The notes beneath the pieces are model-generated. The model was not told the origin of the DNA. It worked only from the letters and a program-made list of their open reading frames with translations, and ran no database searches. A DNA stretch of 46,026 nucleotides from a virus. The position numbers were made by a program, and so were the translations under genes. Positions 26,542 to 35,815 of this stretch are shown here, one piece after another. How positions within the stretch are numbered: position 1 is the stretch's first letter; each line of letters opens with the position of its first letter. The stretch is taken from the IMG/VR virus record IMGVR_UViG_3300045110_000146, positions 1-46,026 of that record; one strand, 5' to 3'.

Positions 26542-28325
26542 TGGTTGAACTAGCCACCAGGGAACAAAAGCGCCAACTTCATAGCCTGCGCAAGCAGGAA
26601 TGGCAACTCACCCGCGAGCTTGCCATGCAGTCTACCTATGCTATGGCCAACTTGGTGCTGTGGCCCAATACCCCGCAAAGCGGGCTCTACGAGCCGTTGC
26701 ACAAGCCACTAGCAGACTTCATTGACCAGGCAAAGCCTGGCGCACGCAAGATGGTCATTGTGCCCCGTGGGCACAGGAAAACCTACCTTCTTACCTATGC
26801 CCACACGGTGCGGCGAATCGTTTGCGACCCCAACGTTCGAATCCTGATTGTGACCGCCCTTGATCGCACTGCGAAGAAGATGATGGGGATTCTAAAGAAG
26901 CAGTTCACGGATAACAAGAGCTTTGCGGAATTCTTCCCCGAGTTTGTGTTCGATGCTAGCATTGGCACGCAATACGACTTCGTGCATCCCTTGCGAACGA
27001 TTATCGAGCAAAACCCCACGGCGTGTACCACGTACACGGGCGCGCCGCTTATCGGTTGCCGTGCTGACATCATCATCTGTGATGACGCAGTATCAGAAGA
27101 CAAGGTTGCTAACCCAGAGTTAGCTGACAAGAACAACACGCATCTTAACGAGCTAGTGCCCATCTTGGACATCAACCCTCGCTACGACATGATGTTCGTT
27201 GTAGGAACACCGAAGTCATATAATGACTACTATGCCATCGGCAGTGGCCAAGCCACCTCCAACGATGGGGAAGCCCCCACACCCGTATTCGAGCATGTGC
27301 GACGAGCCTCATTGGAGTCCGATGGCCAGCCTGACATGAAGGGCGAACCGATCCTACCCACCATCTTCACTCGCGAGAAGCTAATGCAGATCCGCGAGCA
27401 ATGTGCATCCAATCAGGCACAGGGTGAGGGTTACTTCTATCGCGAATACCAAACGATGGTACAAGCCCCGCAGGACCAGAAGTTCCTCGACATTTGGTTC
27501 AACACTTGGATTGACCAACAGATGATGCCACCTACGGTGTTTAGCGCCATGTGCGTGGACACAGCCCTAAAGGATGAACAGATCCTATTCAAGGGCGATA
27601 ACATGGTTATCCTCGTTGGGCACGTTGATTACCTAGGTAGACTGTACCTCACCGATGGGGCGCGTTCCCGCGCCTGGCGAACAGAAGAATTTCGTAAGGT
27701 GCTACTTAGCATGGCTGACAATCCCAAGAACCTTGGGGTGCAGAACTTCGTAAAGGAAAAGATTGGCGAAGGAACCATGTTCCCCATGGTGCGAGGCTGG
27801 TTCAACGATGCCCGCAAGCCAGTCATCATGCACCCACTAAAGGTCATTGGGCAAGGCAAGAAGTACCTCCGAATCACCGAAGCCTTGCAAGGCCCCGCCA
27901 TGGCTCGCAAGATTTTCTTCGTCAAGGGGCTATTTCCCGAAGACCTGCACAAGGTCATTGTGGACGAACTGACCCATTTGGGTCAGTGGGGCCACGACGA
28001 CGCGGCTGACGCCTTGGCGTTGTTCTTCCACCCAGATATCCGAATTATTCCGCCGACTGGAAAGTCGGGGATCTGGAAGGACGTTGTTAGCCCACCTAGC
28101 CAAATTAGCACCGCCTGGACTAACCCGGTGGCTTTAGCCCATGGCCAGGCCCAAGTCGAAACCAACAGTCGTGACGGGCGCTTGACTCCTTTTGGGGAAG
28201 ACATAGATTTAAGGCTGGATACCTTTATGGAAGGCAAAGGTCCAAGCGAGATGCCAAGCGAAATAGAATGGCAACCCGTGATACAAAAAGACGGTAGAGA
28301 CCCGTTTGGCAACCGTCAATATTAG
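26541..28325 (+). CDS. terL: Terminase large subunit
   Basis: 594 residues. The ATPase has a Walker A-like VPRGHRKT at 74-81 and a Walker B DIIICDDA near 175, then a motif III-type MMFVVGTPKS. The nuclease domain shows MCVDTALKDE with its first acidic residue and DDAADALALFF near the C-terminus. It packages DNA into the prohead by ATP hydrolysis and cuts the concatemer. Its start overlaps the stop of the mini zinc-ribbon gene. Confidence 0.93.
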   Translation: MVELATREQKRQLHSLRKQEWQLTRELAMQSTYAMANLVLWPNTPQSGLYEPLHKPLADFIDQAKPGARKMVIVPRGHRKTYLLTYAHTVRRIVCDPNVRILIVTALDRTAKKMMGILKKQFTDNKSFAEFFPEFVFDASIGTQYDFVHPLRTIIEQNPTACTTYTGAPLIGCRADIIICDDAVSEDKVANPELADKNNTHLNELVPILDINPRYDMMFVVGTPKSYNDYYAIGSGQATSNDGEAPTPVFEHVRRASLESDGQPDMKGEPILPTIFTREKLMQIREQCASNQAQGEGYFYREYQTMVQAPQDQKFLDIWFNTWIDQQMMPPTVFSAMCVDTALKDEQILFKGDNMVILVGHVDYLGRLYLTDGARSRAWRTEEFRKVLLSMADNPKNLGVQNFVKEKIGEGTMFPMVRGWFNDARKPVIMHPLKVIGQGKKYLRITEALQGPAMARKIFFVKGLFPEDLHKVIVDELTHLGQWGHDDAADALALFFHPDIRIIPPTGKSGIWKDVVSPPSQISTAWTNPVALAHGQAQVETNSRDGRLTPFGEDIDLRLDTFMEGKGPSEMPSEIEWQPVIQKDGRDPFGNRQY

Positions 28326-28333
28326 GAGGTAAC

Positions 28334-28573
28334 ATGGCAGGACTAGCAGGCAAGTTTAGCTTGATGAACCTACGTGGCAAGGGCACAGTTGGACAGGGTG
28401 AATCCGAAGTTGACATTGCTCAACTAGGCACACAGCCACAGTATTGCGACGAAAATGGCAATCCCTTTGGGCACGTATACTACGATGGATGCAGTATGGT
28501 AGATTGGCAGAGCCGATTCAACCGTGTCAACCCCAATGGGGCCGACAACGAAAATCCCCCAAGACGTTGGTAA
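28334..28573 (+). CDS. Unknown small protein (79 aa)
   Basis: TTAGGAGGTAAC precedes the ATG. A Gly-rich N-terminus is followed by a Cys-containing segment (YCDENGNPFGHVYYDG). It lies between terminase and portal, so a packaging or head role is likely by position only. Confidence 0.6.
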   Translation: MAGLAGKFSLMNLRGKGTVGQGESEVDIAQLGTQPQYCDENGNPFGHVYYDGCSMVDWQSRFNRVNPNGADNENPPRRW

Positions 28574-28593
28574 TCAGCCGAACAGAGCGAAAG

Positions 28594-28704
28594 ATGAAAT
28601 ATGACAAAGCCCAAAAGGCTGCAAAAATCGCGCGTACAGAAGCTCGTGAGGCAAAGGCGGCAATTCGTGAGGGCTACACCAAAACCAAAAAGGAAAAACG
28701 CTAA
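28594..28704 (+). CDS. 36-residue basic helical protein
   Basis: ATG at 28594 (MKYDKAQKAAKIARTEARE), stop overlapping the next ATG. Lys/Arg/Ala-rich helix, possibly nucleic-acid or head-associated. The longer frame upstream overlaps the previous gene and is rejected. Confidence 0.55.
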   Translation: MKYDKAQKAAKIARTEAREAKAAIREGYTKTKKEKR

Positions 28705-29099
28705 TGCCGGTGTTTGATGCCGAAACCATGAAAGCTATTGAGGCAGCCCAAAAAGCTGTAGGTGATAAGTATACGCGAGGGCTCATTGATTTCTTCGGGC
28801 AGCCCACGCAAACCGGGCCTACACCATTTCAAGAACAAGCCGCTAGCCGCGCAACGCGGCTATACCGGCAGGCCGGTCCTGACATGCAAATGGAACTGGA
28901 CGACCGATACCGCGCCAATATGCTAGGCAACCCCCTAGCATTTCCCATATCTGCTGGCGGTGAAACCCCAATGCAAAATCTAAGAAAAGCAGAAGACATC
29001 TCTGAAAATGCTGCAAAGCGGCGAGCCACAACCAATAAAAGTACGCTCCAAGAAAACGCACAGGCGCTCCGCGCCTCAAACAAGAAAAGAGGACTCTAA
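28704..29099 (+). CDS. Unknown protein of the head module (131 aa)
   Basis: Begins MPVFDAETMKAIEAAQKA; mostly helical with Gln-rich stretches and a basic C-terminus. TAATG couplings on both sides. Similar small proteins precede portals in many phages, function unknown. Confidence 0.6.
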   Translation: MPVFDAETMKAIEAAQKAVGDKYTRGLIDFFGQPTQTGPTPFQEQAASRATRLYRQAGPDMQMELDDRYRANMLGNPLAFPISAGGETPMQNLRKAEDISENAAKRRATTNKSTLQENAQALRASNKKRGL

Positions 29100-29287
29100 T
29101 GGCCAGCATTGGCAACAAGACAGTAAAGCAAGTGGCTACGGGACGATTGGCAAATATCAAGGCCACTGGCGGGCTTCCAGCGAAGCCTCAAGAGCCGTTG
29201 CTTAGCCAATCGGCCAAAAACATCAAGGTTCGCCAACAGGCCGAACAAGTTCCTGAGGCCGAAATCAAGCGAGGAAAGCTATTCTAA
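29099..29287 (+). CDS. Small basic protein (62 aa)
   Basis: Not recognised. Lys/Gln-rich (KTVKQVATGRLANIKATGG), overlaps both neighbours by one base at stop/start. No membrane segment. Confidence 0.6.
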   Translation: MASIGNKTVKQVATGRLANIKATGGLPAKPQEPLLSQSAKNIKVRQQAEQVPEAEIKRGKLF

Positions 29288-29430
29288 TGGTTGACAAGGT
29301 TAAGAAGGTCATGCACGAGTACAAAGAAGGCGAGCTTCATAGCGGTAGCAAACATGGGCCAAAGGTAAGCAACCGTAAGCAAGCCATCGCTATTGCGCTC
29401 TCCGAACAACGTAAGCAAAAAGGTAAGTAA
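29287..29430 (+). CDS. DUF6496-like small protein (47 aa)
   Basis: ATG overlaps the previous stop; TAA at 29428-29430. The sequence KVMHEYKEGELHSGS, then SNRKQAIAIALSEQR, matches the pattern of a small basic protein widespread in phages and bacteria. Role unknown. Confidence 0.7.
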   Translation: MVDKVKKVMHEYKEGELHSGSKHGPKVSNRKQAIAIALSEQRKQKGK

Positions 29431-29433
29431 CCA

Positions 29434-31482
29434 TTGGGCGTTCCTGAAACTGTATCCCTAAGTCCAGCATCCCGCATGTCTCAGGGCAATACCCCTGATG
29501 TGGATAGCTTTAGCCATCTAGACCAGCGGGTACGTTACTGGATACGCCGCCAGAACAACTCGGAAGAACTCAAGCTCATTCACTGGAAACGGTGGCGAGC
29601 TTATTGGGGTTGGTACCGCAGCAAGATTACGCCATTGCGTGATCCGTCGCAGTGGTGGAGAAGTAACGAGTACATCCCTACGCCATTCAAGATCGTGGAA
29701 ACGATCTTACCCCGATATCTAATCGGCATGTTCCAAGACCCCGATTGGTTCACGGTCGAGGCTCGCCACGCTAGGATCGAAGAGTACGAAAACCTCTGCC
29801 AACAGCTTTTGCGCCAAAAGGTAGACCAAATGAAGGTCTTCCCCAAGATCCATGATGCAATCAAGTATTGCACCATTATGGGCCACGTTTGGGGCAAGGT
29901 CATGTGGGAAGAGAAATGGATGCACCGCAAGGTGATGATGCCGGTAACGGTAGAACATCCAGAAACCGGCGAGCCGGTTGGTGGCATCGAAGAACAGATG
30001 GTGGACGAGCGAACATTCAACGGTCCACAGTTCGATTGGGTACCACTGGACAAGATGTGGCCAGACCCTTCGGGTCGCGGCCAGTTCTACATTGAGCAAA
30101 TTGATACCACTTTGGAGGAACTCCAAGAGACTCAGAAGTACCTCAAAATCTATGACAAAGAACAGTTCGCGATGCTAGAAGCATCATTAGAGGGAGGCCA
30201 AGTCCCCAACAATGCCTACGACGAAATGGCCCAAGCACGCGCGGGCTCTGCCTATGGCAGTGCCTATGGCAACCAAATCTCCAATGACCCGCTCACCTCG
30301 TTCCTTGAAGGTATTCCGTGGAACACAATAGCTCCCCAACGCGATGGTATTGGAGTGGTACTTCGCCAATGCTGGGGATGGGTCCGACCCGACCTACGAG
30401 GTAAGGACGGAGCCGAATGGCGGCTTGTAGTCATTGCTAATGGGCGATTCGTGCTACGAGACATTCCAGCACCAACCCCCGATGGTAAGCCCCCATATTT
30501 CCCCATTAAGTCCATTCGCCTGCCTGGCCTCGTCTTTGGGGAAAGCTTCCTCTACTACGTTGGCCCGATGGCCGACCAGCAAACCCGACTCGCCAATATG
30601 CGGCTTGACGAAGTGTTCCTTGGGATTTGGCAATCCATGCTAATCAAGCAAGGAGCCTTAGGCAGCGACAACTCCATGTACTTCAAGCCTGGTGGCTACA
30701 TGGAAGTCAAGATGGAGCCAGGGGTAAAGCTCAACGAAGTCATTTCCATTACCCCGCGCGCTCCATTGCTGCCGCAAGTTTGGGAAGAGGACCAATACCG
30801 GCAAACCCAGGCCGAACACGCGGCAGCCGCAACCGAAAGCTTACAGGGGGTGGGCAGTTCGCAACCCCAAACAGCTACCCAGAACCAGAACGACCTTACC
30901 CAAGGCAATGCAAGACACGTCTTGCAGAACATGTTGTTTGGCTATGATCTCCAAAAGGAACTTTTGGAGCGAACTTGGGAATGGCTCCGTATGCGGATGA
31001 CGGACGAGGAAAAGGTCAAGATGGGCGAGGAATACGCCACCATCGATCTTCGCCACATCCAGGCCCCCATTGACATTAGCGTCGGTGGCGGCTTCACCGC
31101 TTTTAGCAAGCAGGCCCGCACGCAGCGAAGTCAGCTAGTGATGGGGCTATTGCAAAACCCGTTCTTCGCCCAAGTGGCCAAGCCCATTCCTATCTTTAGG
31201 CAATTGCTTGCTGACGAGGGCATCAAGAATGTAGACCGATTCATGCTCACACAAGAAGAACTCGACAACCAACGCACGCAGCAGCAAATCATGCAAGTTA
31301 TTGGACCGCAGGGAGCACCAGAAGGGGCTCCTGGGCAGGGGCCAATAGGGCCATCATTAGATGGGAGCGGGGGCATGGCGGGACAAGGCTCACCAGAGAC
31401 AGTTCCAAATATGCCTGAAGGTGGCGCTGGGGCGGGTCTTAGTGGCGGTCCAATTGGGGGGATGGGGCCAGCCCTACCTTAA
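29434..31482 (+). CDS. Portal protein
   Basis: 682 residues, the size of portals in short-tailed phages. The region between terminase and scaffold, an aromatic N-terminal domain (RWRAYWGWYRSKITPL), a central DKMWPDPSG/ERTWEWLRMRM region and a long Gln- and Gly-rich C-terminal tail fit the family. It forms the ring through which DNA enters. The start is a TTG with a weak AAGG upstream. An in-frame ATG at 29476 is an alternative without a ribosome binding site. Confidence 0.85.
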   Translation: MGVPETVSLSPASRMSQGNTPDVDSFSHLDQRVRYWIRRQNNSEELKLIHWKRWRAYWGWYRSKITPLRDPSQWWRSNEYIPTPFKIVETILPRYLIGMFQDPDWFTVEARHARIEEYENLCQQLLRQKVDQMKVFPKIHDAIKYCTIMGHVWGKVMWEEKWMHRKVMMPVTVEHPETGEPVGGIEEQMVDERTFNGPQFDWVPLDKMWPDPSGRGQFYIEQIDTTLEELQETQKYLKIYDKEQFAMLEASLEGGQVPNNAYDEMAQARAGSAYGSAYGNQISNDPLTSFLEGIPWNTIAPQRDGIGVVLRQCWGWVRPDLRGKDGAEWRLVVIANGRFVLRDIPAPTPDGKPPYFPIKSIRLPGLVFGESFLYYVGPMADQQTRLANMRLDEVFLGIWQSMLIKQGALGSDNSMYFKPGGYMEVKMEPGVKLNEVISITPRAPLLPQVWEEDQYRQTQAEHAAAATESLQGVGSSQPQTATQNQNDLTQGNARHVLQNMLFGYDLQKELLERTWEWLRMRMTDEEKVKMGEEYATIDLRHIQAPIDISVGGGFTAFSKQARTQRSQLVMGLLQNPFFAQVAKPIPIFRQLLADEGIKNVDRFMLTQEELDNQRTQQQIMQVIGPQGAPEGAPGQGPIGPSLDGSGGMAGQGSPETVPNMPEGGAGAGLSGGPIGGMGPALP

Positions 31483-31485
31483 ACT

Positions 31486-31739
31486 ATGCTTGGGTATATC
31501 TACCTGATTTCCAGTAAACGCCGGGATGGCGGAATCTACGTAGGTTCCTCTATCTGCCCAGACCGAAGGTTTGGTTAGGGCGAGAACATAGTGAAGAAAC
31601 AAAGAGAAAGATAGCATATAGGAAAAAACAATGGTGGGTAGAAAAAGCCTTGAGAGATTCAAATGCTGGTGGAACACCCGAACTTGTCAAACTTGTAGAC
31701 AAGAGAGCCTTAGAAGAGATTGGGTTGACCAACTCCTAG
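31486..31739 (+). pseudogene. Frameshifted GIY-YIG homing endonuclease
   Basis: Directly after the portal gene, MLGYIYLISSKRRDGGIYVG shows the GIY-YIG core (YIYLI...GGIYVGSS) and PDRRFG before a TAG at 31576-31578. A shift of -1 opens a continuing frame from 31575 (LGREHSEETKRKI, then ALRDSNAGGTPELV) to a TAG at 31737-31739, the normal downstream part of such a protein. No slippery heptamer is seen, so a broken gene is more likely than programmed shifting. A sequencing error is possible. Confidence 0.7.
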
Positions 31740-31765
31740 CTAAACAGGGTTGGGCGGCTATATCG

Positions 31766-32104
31766 GTGTCTAACCTAGAAGCCTTTACGACTTTAAGACG
31801 GCAAAAGGCTTTATATGCCCAGATTGAGTCGAGTGAGGCATGGAAGGACTACCAGTTTCGCCTAAGTCAGCTTCGTGAGGGCACCCGAACCGCTATTGAG
31901 CGAGGCGTTGTGGACGCCCATGGGCATACTCATGAGCCCGAACAACGGGCCGTGCTCTACGTTGTAGAGCAGCTTATGGGCTATGTGCCAGGCATCTATC
32001 GTGATTATGAACAGATGCTTAAGGCTCTAGAATCTGACGAGAGCCTAGCTAACGCCCCCGTATATGGGGGCGATGTAATGGGCAACTTGACAAATGAACT
32101 TTAA
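31766..32104 (+). CDS. Unknown protein after the portal (112 aa)
   Basis: The start is taken at GTG 31766 (MSNLEAFTTLRRQKALYA), because a longer frame to 31631 lies inside the GIY-YIG element. The protein is helical (AWKDYQFRLSQLREG) with a conserved-looking VVEQLMGYVPGIYRDYEQM. The insertion may have altered its original start. Confidence 0.6.
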   Translation: MSNLEAFTTLRRQKALYAQIESSEAWKDYQFRLSQLREGTRTAIERGVVDAHGHTHEPEQRAVLYVVEQLMGYVPGIYRDYEQMLKALESDESLANAPVYGGDVMGNLTNEL

Positions 32105-32123
32105 GTAACATATTGAAGCAACG

Positions 32124-32240
32124 ATGGATATGGAGGCTCTGACAGGCCACAGGTCCATCACCCCCACCGACCCCAAGGTGGCCAACCGCAGCGGTTGTAA
32201 CAGACTTAGCGGTGGTAAGACTAAGGGGCGGTCGCTATAA
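32124..32240 (+). CDS. Small protein (38 aa)
   Basis: ATG at 32124 to TAA 32238. Reads MDMEALTGHRSITPTDPKVA then NRSGCNRLSGGKTKGRSL. Composition is protein-like and basic at the end. GGAG is not well placed upstream, so confidence is modest. Confidence 0.4.
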   Translation: MDMEALTGHRSITPTDPKVANRSGCNRLSGGKTKGRSL

Positions 32241-32258
32241 AAGGTCTAGGAGGGCCAT

Positions 32259-33314
32259 ATGGGTGAACTAACGCAACCACGACCGACGATTTCTGTAGAA
32301 CGAGTCACCGAAGCCGATCTTCAAGGTGCTAGAATGGGTAGTAACGGCAATCCAACTTACGAGGAGCAGTTTGGCACAACCAGTGCGCCCCTTGGAAGTG
32401 TTGGTGTTACCCAGCCCTCTATTGCGGAGCTTGAAATTCAAGCCCAGCAGGCTCTAGCCCGAGCTACTAATCCACTAGCCTTTGCCCAACAGGGAGAGCC
32501 ACAGGTACAACAGCCTGCCGAACCCAATGAGGTAGAAAAGTGGAAACAGCTATATGGCCAAAGTGAAAACGAGAAGGGTCTTGCACGAAAGCGCGAAGCC
32601 GATTTAATGGAAGCCTTTAATGGCCTGATGGCTCAATATGAGTCCCTTCAAGCTAACGTTCAACAGCCTCAACAGGCGTGGGTACCGCAGGGTCCACCGA
32701 ATCCATTCGGCCAAGCGCCTTATGGGATGCCAATGCCTCAGTTTCAAGATCCCTTCGAGGGGGTCAATGAGTCTGAGTTTCTTGATGGTAAAACAGCACG
32801 AAACGTAATCGAGCGAGCCGTGGGCCAAATGGCAGCTTTCAATGCTGGCCAGGCGCAACAGGCCATGAATCGTGTGTCGCAACTAGAACGCCAATTGATT
32901 CAACAGGCCCGTGCAAATGCTGGCATTAGCAAACTCGATGAGTTCCGTATTGGAGCCAAGAACCCGTGGCTAAACGGCCTGCCCGAAGGGCAGCGCCTAG
33001 CGGCTATTCAGTCCCTCAAGGCGGCTGAAACAGCCGCCCAGCCAACCAATGGGAATGGCAACCTTCAGGGGCAACCCAATCCAGGCCCAGCCGAATCTCA
33101 GAATCGCATCCTAAACCGAGTAACATACATTGAGGGGAACACACCCAACGTGCAAGACCAAACCGAAGCAGCCCTAGAAGCTGCAAGGCAACGCGACTAT
33201 GCAATCGCCATGAATGCCCCGGCTGAAACCGGGGAGCGGGCTCGCATGCTACGAGCGTTTGCAAACAAACACGGTCTTAATATTGGACAAAACCCCTCCG
33301 ACCTTGCACGATAG
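32259..33314 (+). CDS. Scaffold / capsid assembly protein
   Basis: 351 residues. Position between portal and major capsid, high Gln/Ala/Glu content and a coiled-coil middle (VEKWKQLYGQSENEKGLARK) with a helical C-terminus (AALEAARQRDYAIAM) are typical of scaffolds. CTAGGAGGG precedes the ATG. It would guide capsid assembly and then leave or be digested. Confidence 0.7.
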   Translation: MGELTQPRPTISVERVTEADLQGARMGSNGNPTYEEQFGTTSAPLGSVGVTQPSIAELEIQAQQALARATNPLAFAQQGEPQVQQPAEPNEVEKWKQLYGQSENEKGLARKREADLMEAFNGLMAQYESLQANVQQPQQAWVPQGPPNPFGQAPYGMPMPQFQDPFEGVNESEFLDGKTARNVIERAVGQMAAFNAGQAQQAMNRVSQLERQLIQQARANAGISKLDEFRIGAKNPWLNGLPEGQRLAAIQSLKAAETAAQPTNGNGNLQGQPNPGPAESQNRILNRVTYIEGNTPNVQDQTEAALEAARQRDYAIAMNAPAETGERARMLRAFANKHGLNIGQNPSDLAR

Positions 33315-33334
33315 TGCGAGGTAAGGAGTAGTCC

Positions 33335-34372
33335 ATGGCAGTAACAGTAACTAGAGGCGGAACCGGCATCGGCCCAGTAGGCGGTGGCGGTGGGATGATT
33401 CCCAGCTATTGGGATGCAGTCTTTGCTGAATCCCTCTATCCTAGCCTCTTCATGTATCAGTTTGGTGCTAAGCGCCGAATTCCTCCGAACTTCGGAATTA
33501 CCATCAAAATCACGCGCCTCAAGAGGCAAACCGGAACGGTAGCACTTCGTTCCTCGGCCTCCTACGGTATTCCATTTTTGACCTCCGAGCTTAAGGCCCT
33601 TTGTGCTCAATTCGTATCTGGCACACTTGCTAAGTACAATGGGGTATACGGCAACTCGGATATCGCCTTGCTCACCACATTGGGTGACGTGACCGAGTTC
33701 GCCATCCGCGACATTAGCCGAGACCTAGCCTTGCAGATGGACACCGCCACGAGAACCGCCCTTTCGGGTATCTCTAATGGTGCCTGGCTTGGTGGAAGCT
33801 CCGCAGTCTATGGGTCGGTGTTACAAACCTCAGTCCTTAAGGTTAGTGACATTATTCGAGGCGTTACCAAGCTTCGTGCCGCTAACAACCCACGGTGGCC
33901 CGACGGGAACTTCCCACTACTTGTCCACCCGGTAGTTACCTACAACATCAAGCAAACTCTTTCGACTGGACACGCTGGTGCGTGGACCGATCTACACAAG
34001 TACGGCACCGACCAGATGATCGAAAACACCTACCGTGGTGAAATCGGCCGACTCTACGGTGCCCGTCTTGTTGAAACCACAAACGTCAAGCGACTTGATG
34101 CTGTAAACGGCGTGTCTGTGGGTCACTCGGGCTATCAGAACCTTCTACTTGCCCCGGAAGCCTACTACGTCTGTGAGATGGACCAGATGACCGGCCGCGT
34201 TATCGTTAAGGGCCTTGGCTCTGCTGGTGCCCTTGACGCCGACAACTCGCTAGCCACAGTAGCCGCGAAGGTCTTCTTCGCTCCTATTCGTGGATTTCAG
34301 TCCGCTACCCCGAACGTTACAGGTAGCGAATGCCGTTACGTCCGCATCGAAACTGGTTACACCAAGTTCTAA
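33335..34372 (+). CDS. Major capsid protein (N4-gp56-like)
   Basis: 345 residues. The pattern MIPSYWDAVFAESLYPSL, RIPPNFGITIKITRL, later FPLLVHPVVTYNI, YRGEIGRLYGARLVETTN and GRVIVKGLGSAGALD matches N4 gp56-type major capsid proteins, an HK97-fold group. The upstream scaffold and a good AAGGAG support the call. It builds the icosahedral shell. Confidence 0.85.
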   Translation: MAVTVTRGGTGIGPVGGGGGMIPSYWDAVFAESLYPSLFMYQFGAKRRIPPNFGITIKITRLKRQTGTVALRSSASYGIPFLTSELKALCAQFVSGTLAKYNGVYGNSDIALLTTLGDVTEFAIRDISRDLALQMDTATRTALSGISNGAWLGGSSAVYGSVLQTSVLKVSDIIRGVTKLRAANNPRWPDGNFPLLVHPVVTYNIKQTLSTGHAGAWTDLHKYGTDQMIENTYRGEIGRLYGARLVETTNVKRLDAVNGVSVGHSGYQNLLLAPEAYYVCEMDQMTGRVIVKGLGSAGALDADNSLATVAAKVFFAPIRGFQSATPNVTGSECRYVRIETGYTKF

Positions 34373-34381
34373 GGAGATACT

Positions 34382-34585
34382 ATGAGTGTATTTGGAAAGT
34401 ATGGAGTTGGAGGCAGCGTTCCTGGCAAGTGGCCGGGAGCCCCTGACGAGACCGTCACAGATCAGACCGCAGCTTGCACAGGGACCGACAATAGGCAGCC
34501 CGATAGCCGCCCAGAAGTCACCCCAGAGAGCTTCGGTAGCCCAGCACACAACCCACCGAACATGAGCCCCAAGGCCAGTTCATAA
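34382..34585 (+). CDS. Small protein after the capsid gene (67 aa)
   Basis: Starts MSVFGKYGVGGSVPGKWPG nine bases after the capsid stop, with AAGGAGATACT upstream. Pro/Asp/Ser-rich and probably unstructured. Could be a head decoration or accessory protein by position. A terminator follows. Confidence 0.6.
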   Translation: MSVFGKYGVGGSVPGKWPGAPDETVTDQTAACTGTDNRQPDSRPEVTPESFGSPAHNPPNMSPKASS

Positions 34586-34591
34586 CCAATC

Positions 34592-34617
34592 GGGGAGGAG
34601 CCTAAGGGCTCCTCCCC
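34592..34617 (+). terminator. Hairpin terminator after the capsid group
   Basis: GGGGAGGAGCC-TAAG-GGCTCCTCCCC, a perfect 11-bp stem. No T-run follows (ACTCCC), so termination may be partial, allowing lower expression of the sugar block downstream. Confidence 0.65.
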
Positions 34618-34635
34618 ACTCCCTCCGAGGCCAAC

Positions 34636-35052
34636 ATGCGTGAACGAGGAATGTCCTGGGATGACCTAAGGTCCCTGATTCGCCGCAACCAAGCCAGCAA
34701 CGCAATAGTTACCTACTATCGAGACCGCAATAGTGATCCCAAGAAGATTGGGGTCTTTGACCGGGGCTTGCCCCGGCGCGACCCTTCACGCCTAGTAGAC
34801 ACCGGCTATAGTGAAGCCGACCATTGGCGCGACAGCCACGTTTGTGAGGCTGCCTGGTTTAATGGGCAGATCCCGATTGAAAGTTCGCGTGGTATTTACG
34901 AAGAGAATAAGCACATTAAGGAACCACACCAAGGCGTAATGGACGTGCTTGGAATGCTCCTTAGTGTGGGTTCTTTGAGACGTACAGAGGAATTACATGA
35001 TTTCTTTACTCGACACGGCCGACGCGGATTGCCCAAATCCCCCACATCGTGA
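34636..35052 (+). CDS. Unknown protein (138 aa), first gene after the capsid terminator
   Basis: Starts MRERGMSWDDLRSLIRRNQ. Charged and globular, with DHWRDSHVCEAAWFNGQ in the middle. It overlaps the following glycosyltransferase by 56 bases. Not recognised. Confidence 0.6.
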   Translation: MRERGMSWDDLRSLIRRNQASNAIVTYYRDRNSDPKKIGVFDRGLPRRDPSRLVDTGYSEADHWRDSHVCEAAWFNGQIPIESSRGIYEENKHIKEPHQGVMDVLGMLLSVGSLRRTEELHDFFTRHGRRGLPKSPTS

Positions 35053-35815
35053 ATGGCCCCTTGTCAGTGTAATTGTAGCGACATACCGACGCCCGACTCT
35101 ACTTCGTAGAGCCCTAGACAGTGTACTTGCCCAGACCTTCCAAGACATGGAAGTTTGGTGTATTCACGACGGTCCAGCCGATACCCTTACATCAGCAGTC
35201 TATGAGGAATACGCCGACAAGTTTGAGGCTGCTGGCATCGACTTCTACCCCGCAGCTATCGAAGAACACACAGGATATTACTGTACTCCACGCAACGTAG
35301 CTACCGAAAACTGTCGTGGAACCTACGTTGCCAACCTTGATGACGACAATGAGTGGCTGCCAACTGCGTTGGCAGACCTCGTAGAGGCCATGGAAGAGGG
35401 CGAATCGTGGCCCGATCTCGTCTATGGCCGTCGTCGCTACGTGTGCGACCCTGAGTGTCCTCAAGAGAGTGGGGGGCTTAAGCTCAAGGATCTTGAAGGC
35501 GAAAGCCCCCTTGTACCTTGGGACGAGATGGCACAAGTAAGACTAGCTGGGAACCAACCCATGCTTAACTTCATTGATAGTAGTGACTTCTTGGTCACCA
35601 AAGGTGCGTTGTACCGACTTGGTGCTGCGGCCGGTCGAATTTGGGATGACACACGACGTAGATTTGGCGACTTCTATCTTGTAAGTGACGGCTTGCTTGC
35701 TGTTGGGTGGCGTTTTAAGCCGCTAGATAAAATCGTACAAGTGTACCACATCACAGGCGACAATGTTAGCCTAACTCGCCCGGCCCAGGAGCGACCCACA
35801 GAGGTACGAGCCTAA
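34997..35815 (+). CDS. Family 2 glycosyltransferase
   Basis: 272 residues of GT-A fold. The nucleotide-sugar entry strand is VSVIVATYRRPTLLRRALDS near residue 24, the middle contains RNVATENCRG, and the metal motif is NLDDDNEW near 117. It transfers a sugar from a nucleotide donor to an unknown acceptor. It starts the seven-gene sugar-modification block. AGAGGAATTAC precedes the ATG. Confidence 0.85.
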   Translation: MISLLDTADADCPNPPHREWPLVSVIVATYRRPTLLRRALDSVLAQTFQDMEVWCIHDGPADTLTSAVYEEYADKFEAAGIDFYPAAIEEHTGYYCTPRNVATENCRGTYVANLDDDNEWLPTALADLVEAMEEGESWPDLVYGRRRYVCDPECPQESGGLKLKDLEGESPLVPWDEMAQVRLAGNQPMLNFIDSSDFLVTKGALYRLGAAAGRIWDDTRRRFGDFYLVSDGLLAVGWRFKPLDKIVQVYHITGDNVSLTRPAQERPTEVRA

